Assembly (NCBI GenBank): GCA_002368955.1 | Contig: DFDY01000005.1 | Span: 7,173 to 17,157, forward strand | Source of the DNA: Bacteroidales bacterium UBA3816 | GTDB lineage: Bacteria > Bacteroidota > Bacteroidia > Bacteroidales > P3 | DNA: 9,985 bases | Reading direction: 5' to 3' | In this document: positions 7,552 to 9,985 of the stretch, in pieces | Layout of the letters: every line of letters starts with the position of its first letter | Numbering within the stretch: the stretch's first letter is position 1 | Translations under genes and position numbers: made by a program | Notes under the pieces: generated by a model | Database searches by the model: none | The model's input: the letters and a program-made list of their open reading frames with translations, nothing else | What the model was told of the DNA's origin: nothing

Positions 7552-8403
7552 ATGAAGAAATTTTATGTAGTATTACTCGCACTGCTTTTCTCCGCAGGCG
7601 CAGTTTATGCCCAAAACGACGATGAACTTCTGAAAAAACAGCAACAGGAGCAACAGGAGCTCCTCAAGCAGCAGCAAAAAGAGCAAGAACGCCTCCAAAA
7701 GCAGCAGCAGAGAGAGGAAGAGCGCCTAGCCAAGGAACAGGCCAAACAGCAAGAAAAAGCCGCCAAGGAAGAGCAAAACCGCATCAAACGCGAGGAAGCC
7801 AAACGTCAGAACGACATCCGCAAAGATCAGAAAAAGGCCGAGAAGAAGGCCAAACGTCAGGAAAACTATGCAAAGTGGGGTCGCAAACCCTCTTTCACCG
7901 CTGACCCCAGCGCCACCATTCTCACCGACCGCCGCTTCTATGGCACCAACAACCTGTTTAATGCCGTTGGCTACAATCTCGGTGTCGTCATCGACTACCA
8001 CCGTCCCATTGCCAAACGTTGGGACTGCAACATCGGCCTGGGCTATCGTTTCACCAATTACTACTACAGCCATCTGGATGCTGGCGCAGGTGGATTCAAC
8101 AACAACGAGGAAGTGCGTTCCTACAACTCAATCATTCTCCCTCTCAAGCTCTCCCACATCAACAAAGACAACGACCACGGCTGGTACTTAGGCGTCACCC
8201 CCGGCTTCAACTTTGGTTTCAAGTCTTTACCCAACGGGGCTAAATTCAACAACTTCCGCTGCGATGTCGCCATCGGAACCCAAAGCCGCTGGCTCATCTT
8301 CTCCCCTGGTTTCGAGGTTTACTTCAACCTCCTGCCCACCTACACCACCAACGGCCAGAACGAAAAAAGCATCCACGAGTTTGGCATCCGTTTCAACCTG
8401 TAA
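7552..8403 (+). CDS. Secreted coiled-coil protein with predicted outer-membrane beta-barrel
   Basis: The 283-residue protein has a clear signal peptide (MKKFYVVLLALLFSAGAVYA, cleavage at 20/21). Residues 26-102 are made almost only of Q, K, E, R, A and L in 11-residue units (LLKKQQQEQQE, LLKQQQKEQER, LQKQQQREEER and so on), predicting a long continuous coiled coil. From about 113 the composition changes to alternating aromatic/polar strands with Asn/Gly turns (YNLGVVIDYH, WDCNIGLGYRFTNYYY, NSIILPLKLSHI, GWYLGVTPGFNFGF, WLIFSPGFEVYFNLL), ending in a final strand EFGIRFNL. This fits a small 8-strand-like OmpX/OprF-type barrel with an unusual N-terminal periplasmic arm. I do not recognise a named family. 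It is a single-gene unit between two strong terminators. The ATG at 7552 is the only sensible start because it exposes the signal peptide. Confidence 0.82.
   Translation: MKKFYVVLLALLFSAGAVYAQNDDELLKKQQQEQQELLKQQQKEQERLQKQQQREEERLAKEQAKQQEKAAKEEQNRIKREEAKRQNDIRKDQKKAEKKAKRQENYAKWGRKPSFTADPSATILTDRRFYGTNNLFNAVGYNLGVVIDYHRPIAKRWDCNIGLGYRFTNYYYSHLDAGAGGFNNNEEVRSYNSIILPLKLSHINKDNDHGWYLGVTPGFNFGFKSLPNGAKFNNFRCDVAIGTQSRWLIFSPGFEVYFNLLPTYTTNGQNEKSIHEFGIRFNL
7627..7758 (+). repeat. 33-base (11-residue) degenerate tandem repeats
   Basis: Four in-frame 33-base units (7627-7659, 7660-7692, 7693-7725, 7726-7758) encode L-x-K-x-Q-type hendecads. Further degenerate units continue to about 7857 at protein level. 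Units two and three are closest. The DNA is CAG/CAA/AAG/GAG-rich and could expand or contract by slippage. Confidence 0.7.
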
Positions 8404-8436
8404 TGGTTTTTTGTTAAAAGTAGATTGTATTTTCCC

Positions 8437-8470
8437 AGCAGTCCGGCCTTCGGGTCGGACTGCTTCTATT
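8437..8470 (+). terminator. Strong intrinsic terminator with UUCG loop
   Basis: The stem AGCAGTCCGGCC (8437-8448) pairs with GGTCGGACTGCT (8453-8464), 12 bp including one G-U, closing a C(UUCG)G tetraloop (8449-8452). A T-rich run (TCTATTTT) follows. It lies 33 bases after the stop of the coiled-coil/barrel gene. Confidence 0.92.
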
Positions 8471-8505
8471 TTGAGCACCCCTGTACGTCTCATTACTACA
8501 TCAGG

Positions 8506-8528
8506 AAAAAAAAGTTCGCCAGCGAACT
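8506..8528 (-). terminator. Minus-strand-oriented intrinsic terminator
   Basis: AGTTCG (8513-8518) and CGAACT (8523-8528) form a hairpin with loop CCAG, extendable by one pair. Eight A (8506-8513) lie on its left, so only the minus strand would have the U-tract. There is no U-run to the right on the + strand. It implies a leftward transcript from the 8530-8990 region, but I found no convincing minus-strand gene there. Confidence 0.6.
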
Positions 8529-8573
8529 CCTATGATTAATGTAGATTTGATGCCCCAACTGGTGTGGCCTAAA

Positions 8574-8581
8574 TATATTTG
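8574..8581 (+). promoter_or_regulatory. -7-type box upstream of candidate RNA
   Basis: TATATTTG is an exact match to TAnnTTTG. The nearest TTTG upstream (8546-8549) is 24 bases away, longer than the usual 19-21, so the pair is imperfect. That TTTG is itself part of a second exact box, TAGATTTG (8542-8549). A start near 8587-8590 would place the closing helix of the candidate RNA at the transcript's 5' end. Confidence 0.45.
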
Positions 8582-8587
8582 TTGAAA

Positions 8588-8918
8588 GAGCCAATGAGAG
8601 CAGCATCCATTCCACAAGATAATGGTATTTAGTTTTGGAGGATTGCAAATCAGCCAAAGCGGAAAAAGAGTTTTCTGCAAGCAACGGAAAAAGACAAGTG
8701 TACACTCCTCTGTGACTCACCTATGCATTTGTATGAAGAGCCAAAAAGATGGCAACTTCTTTTTGTGCGTGTGGTGTATTCAGCAAATACCATCTGCGTG
8801 TCGGGGTGAAGAAAGTCCAGTAGATTTTCGATTGCTGAGCATCGCGAAAGAGGAGATGCCAACCCTCTCAAGATTGAATTAATAGAACACATCTTATATG
8901 TGCTCTAAAATTTTTTTT
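8588..8918 (+). ncRNA. Candidate structured RNA of unknown class (about 330 nt)
   Basis: The 588-base gap between 8403 and 8992 has no protein gene I can support, but this part looks like an RNA gene. The two ends are complementary in order: CAAT (8592-8595) with ATTG (8873-8876), GAGAG (8596-8600) with CTCTC (8865-8869), and GCATC (8603-8607) with GATGC (8855-8859). Inside, two adjacent hairpins (8634-8658 and 8659-8678) are followed by hairpins at 8742-8765, 8772-8792 and 8825-8849. A TAnnTTTG box precedes it, and a hairpin plus eight T ends it. Hallmarks of tmRNA, SRP RNA and RNase P RNA are absent or out of place, and it is longer than 6S RNA. An 86-codon ORF (8622-8882) overlaps it but resembles nothing known. 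Orientation could be reversed. Pairings were found by eye without covariation support. Confidence 0.4.
8883..8918 (+). terminator. Terminator-like hairpin and U-tract at the end of the candidate RNA
   Basis: TAGA-A-CACAT (8883-8892) pairs with ATGTG-C-TCTA (8898-8907) with one internal A-C mismatch and loop CTTAT. AAA and then eight T (8911-8918) follow. The stem is AT-rich and interrupted, so it is weaker than the other terminators here, but the U-tract is good. The last T residues also overlap the blaI -33 box. Confidence 0.6.
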
Positions 8919-8947
8919 GTAGAAATACAATATTATATTTTTATTTG
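8916..8947 (+). promoter_or_regulatory. Predicted blaI-blaR1 promoter
   Basis: The -33 box TTTG (8916-8919) is separated by exactly 20 bases from TTTATTTG plus C (8940-8948), which differs from TAnnTTTG at one position. The predicted start is near 8954, giving a short leader of about 38 bases to the blaI ATG. Confidence 0.6.
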
Positions 8948-8953
8948 CGTTAT

Positions 8954-8993
8954 ATAACTAAAAAAATAATTACAAAATACATTTTATAGTTAT
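8954..8993 (+). promoter_or_regulatory. Possible BlaI-type operator
   Basis: ATAACTA (8954-8960) is a perfect inverted match to TAGTTAT (8987-8993), which overlaps the blaI start codon. Between them lie two TACA half-site-like words and an AAAATnnATTTT palindrome. BlaI/MecI repressors bind dyads with TACA/TGTA half-sites and repress their own operon, so the position next to the promoter suits autorepression. The exact site is not clear; AT-rich sequence yields such repeats by chance. Confidence 0.35.
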
Positions 8994-9381
8994 GAGAGAG
9001 TCTGAAAAGAAAGAACTAACCCGTGCTGAGGAGCAGGTGATGCAGGCCATTTGGTCAGTAGGACAAGGTTTTGCCAATGAGATTGTGGCAGCCATTGAAC
9101 CGCCCAAACCGGCCTATAACACGATTCTTACTGTGGTGAGAATTTTGGAGAAGAAGGGCTTTGTGGCTCACGAGACTTTCAATAAGTCCAACAGGTATTA
9201 CCCATTGATTAGTCAGGAGGATTATGCCACTGGGATGCTGGGCCATTTTGCCAAACACTATTTTGGTTCCTCTTTCCGCAATATGGTTTCTTTCTTGGTT
9301 GACAAGAAGGAGGTAACTATTGAGGATTTGGAGGCGTTGACCAAGTCGTTAGAACCATCTACTAATAATACTGAGTCATGA
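8992..9381 (+). CDS. blaI: BlaI/MecI/CopY family transcriptional repressor
   Basis: The 129-residue protein is a penicillinase-repressor-type winged helix. The N-terminal helix LTRAEEQVMQAIW (9-21), the recognition region PPKPAYNTILTVVRILEKKGFV (37-58, typical spacing) and the wing HETFNKSNRYYPLIS (60-74) are all recognisable. The C-terminal half (80-120: MLGHFAKHYFGSSF, then EDLEALTKSL) is the dimerisation domain, which in S. aureus BlaI contains the site cleaved after sensor activation. Its stop overlaps the next gene's start as ATGA (9378-9381), matching the repressor/sensor-protease operon seen widely in Bacteroidota. No beta-lactamase gene is in the window, so the regulated target is unknown and the name reflects family only. 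Confidence 0.93.
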   Translation: MRESEKKELTRAEEQVMQAIWSVGQGFANEIVAAIEPPKPAYNTILTVVRILEKKGFVAHETFNKSNRYYPLISQEDYATGMLGHFAKHYFGSSFRNMVSFLVDKKEVTIEDLEALTKSLEPSTNNTES

Positions 9382-9985
9382 TACGTTATCTTATTTTTGC
9401 CACCCTAGGCACGGCTTTGTTCTGGCTTGCCTACCATCTGCTCTTGAGGAAAGAGCATTGTTTGCGTCTGAACCGATTCTTCTTGTTGGCGACCCTGTTG
9501 CTGAGCTTGCTGCTGCCACTGGTGCACCCTCAGATGGCTGTTGTTCCCCCGACGGTAATAGGGGGTGGGGGCTATTTGCTGGATTTTTCTGATTTGGGTG
9601 GTACGCCAGAAATATCTATAAATAATCAATCCATTAAGAGTGTAGATGTGTCGGCCTCACAGGGGGTTGACGTGTGGCAGGTGCTGAGTATTATCTATGG
9701 GGTCGGTGTGGCTCTGGGAGTGCTGTTGCTGGTCGTGCGTTATGCTGTGCTGTGTCGCAAGTTGCGCAAGTATGAGTTTGTTCTTCATGGTCACTTCCAA
9801 GAGGCTGTGACCGACAGGGAAGAGCCGTCGTTTTCTTTCTTTCGCTATATCGTGGCAGGGCGAGGCGGTATGTCCGATGCCGAGCTGCAGCTGGTGCTGA
9901 AGCATGAGCGCCTGCACGCGGCACAGGGGCACAGTTGGGACATTCTGTTGGTGCAGCTGATGTGCTGCCTGTTGTGGTTCGACCC
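9378..9985 (+). CDS. blaR1: BlaR1/MecR1-type M56 membrane metallopeptidase, 5' part
   Basis: The frame opens at an ATG overlapping the blaI stop and runs off the window after 202 codons without a stop. Hydrophobic segments are at about 4-22, 34-50 and 100-121; RKEHCLRLNRFFLL (24-37) between the first two is typical of Bacteroidota M56 proteins. The zinc-protease motif HEXXH appears as HERLH (176-180), followed by AAQGHSWDILLVQL, the usual M56 continuation. The gluzincin third ligand and the fourth membrane segment should lie further on. In the BlaR1 model a ligand signal activates this protease and leads to loss of BlaI. Whether the missing C-terminus is a penicillin-binding sensor or, as often in this phylum, a TonB-like or other domain cannot be seen, so the symbol is by family only. 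Confidence 0.92.
   Translation, partial: MIRYLIFATLGTALFWLAYHLLLRKEHCLRLNRFFLLATLLLSLLLPLVHPQMAVVPPTVIGGGGYLLDFSDLGGTPEISINNQSIKSVDVSASQGVDVWQVLSIIYGVGVALGVLLLVVRYAVLCRKLRKYEFVLHGHFQEAVTDREEPSFSFFRYIVAGRGGMSDAELQLVLKHERLHAAQGHSWDILLVQLMCCLLWFD

Noticed and set aside
8806..8820. GAAGAAAGTCCAG resembles the RNase P RNA conserved segment GAGGAAAGTCCGG
   Set aside because: It lies near the 3' end of the putative transcript instead of near the 5' end. The partner conserved region (ACAGAA type) is missing, and the bases after GTCC differ.
8622..8882. 86-codon + strand ORF
   Set aside because: The translation has no signal, domain or familiar pattern, is rich in Cys/Ser as random frames are, and coincides with the paired segments of the candidate RNA.
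8496..8892. Two minus-strand ORFs of 74 and 80 codons
   Set aside because: They overlap each other and the candidate RNA, have no recognisable motif, and the first runs through the leftward terminator hairpin.

Overview
The window looks like chromosomal DNA from a member of the Bacteroidales (Bacteroidota). Three things point there. The promoters fit the phylum's TTTG / TAnnTTTG pattern rather than TTGACA / TATAAT. Shine-Dalgarno sequences are absent before most starts. The protein set includes a PD40 + carboxypeptidase-regulatory + OmpA-like envelope protein, a BlaI/M56 pair with the Bacteroidota-style RKE...LNRF membrane start, and a 222-residue RsmI. Genus cannot be fixed from the sequence alone. 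Nearly everything recognisable is on the + strand, and I see no transposon, integrase, phage gene or CRISPR array.

Region 1 (1-3217) is a run of closely spaced housekeeping genes: the 3' part of a SPOR-domain envelope protein, trmB (tRNA m7G46 methyltransferase), yebC (YebC/TACO1 family), rsmI (16S rRNA C1402 2'-O-methyltransferase, ATGA-overlapped with yebC) and a short MgtC/SapB-family membrane protein. The theme is tRNA/rRNA modification and translation quality, with two envelope genes at the edges.

Region 2 (3218-7218) is lon, preceded by a 99-base leader with a long interrupted inverted repeat ending six bases before the start codon. It is followed after 11 bases by a secreted PD40/CRD/degenerate-OmpA protein that is probably co-transcribed with lon.

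Region 3 (7219-7470) is a self-contained tRNA-Pro(GGG) unit with a near-textbook Bacteroidota promoter and an intrinsic terminator with a GAAA loop.

Region 4 (7552-8464) is a secreted protein in which about 80 residues of 11-residue (hendecad) coiled-coil repeats precede a predicted outer-membrane beta-barrel. It ends at a strong UUCG-loop terminator.

Region 5 (8465-8991) has no convincing protein gene, but it is not empty. It holds a minus-strand-oriented terminator and a candidate structured RNA of about 330 nt. The candidate has TAnnTTTG boxes upstream, three sets of complementary segments joining its two ends, several internal hairpins and its own U-tract terminator. I could not assign it to RNase P, tmRNA, SRP or 6S RNA by eye; it is the best candidate for something undescribed here. 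Region 6 (8916-9985) is a blaI-blaR1 type repressor/sensor-protease pair with its own promoter and a possible operator overlapping the blaI start. The sensor gene runs off the window.
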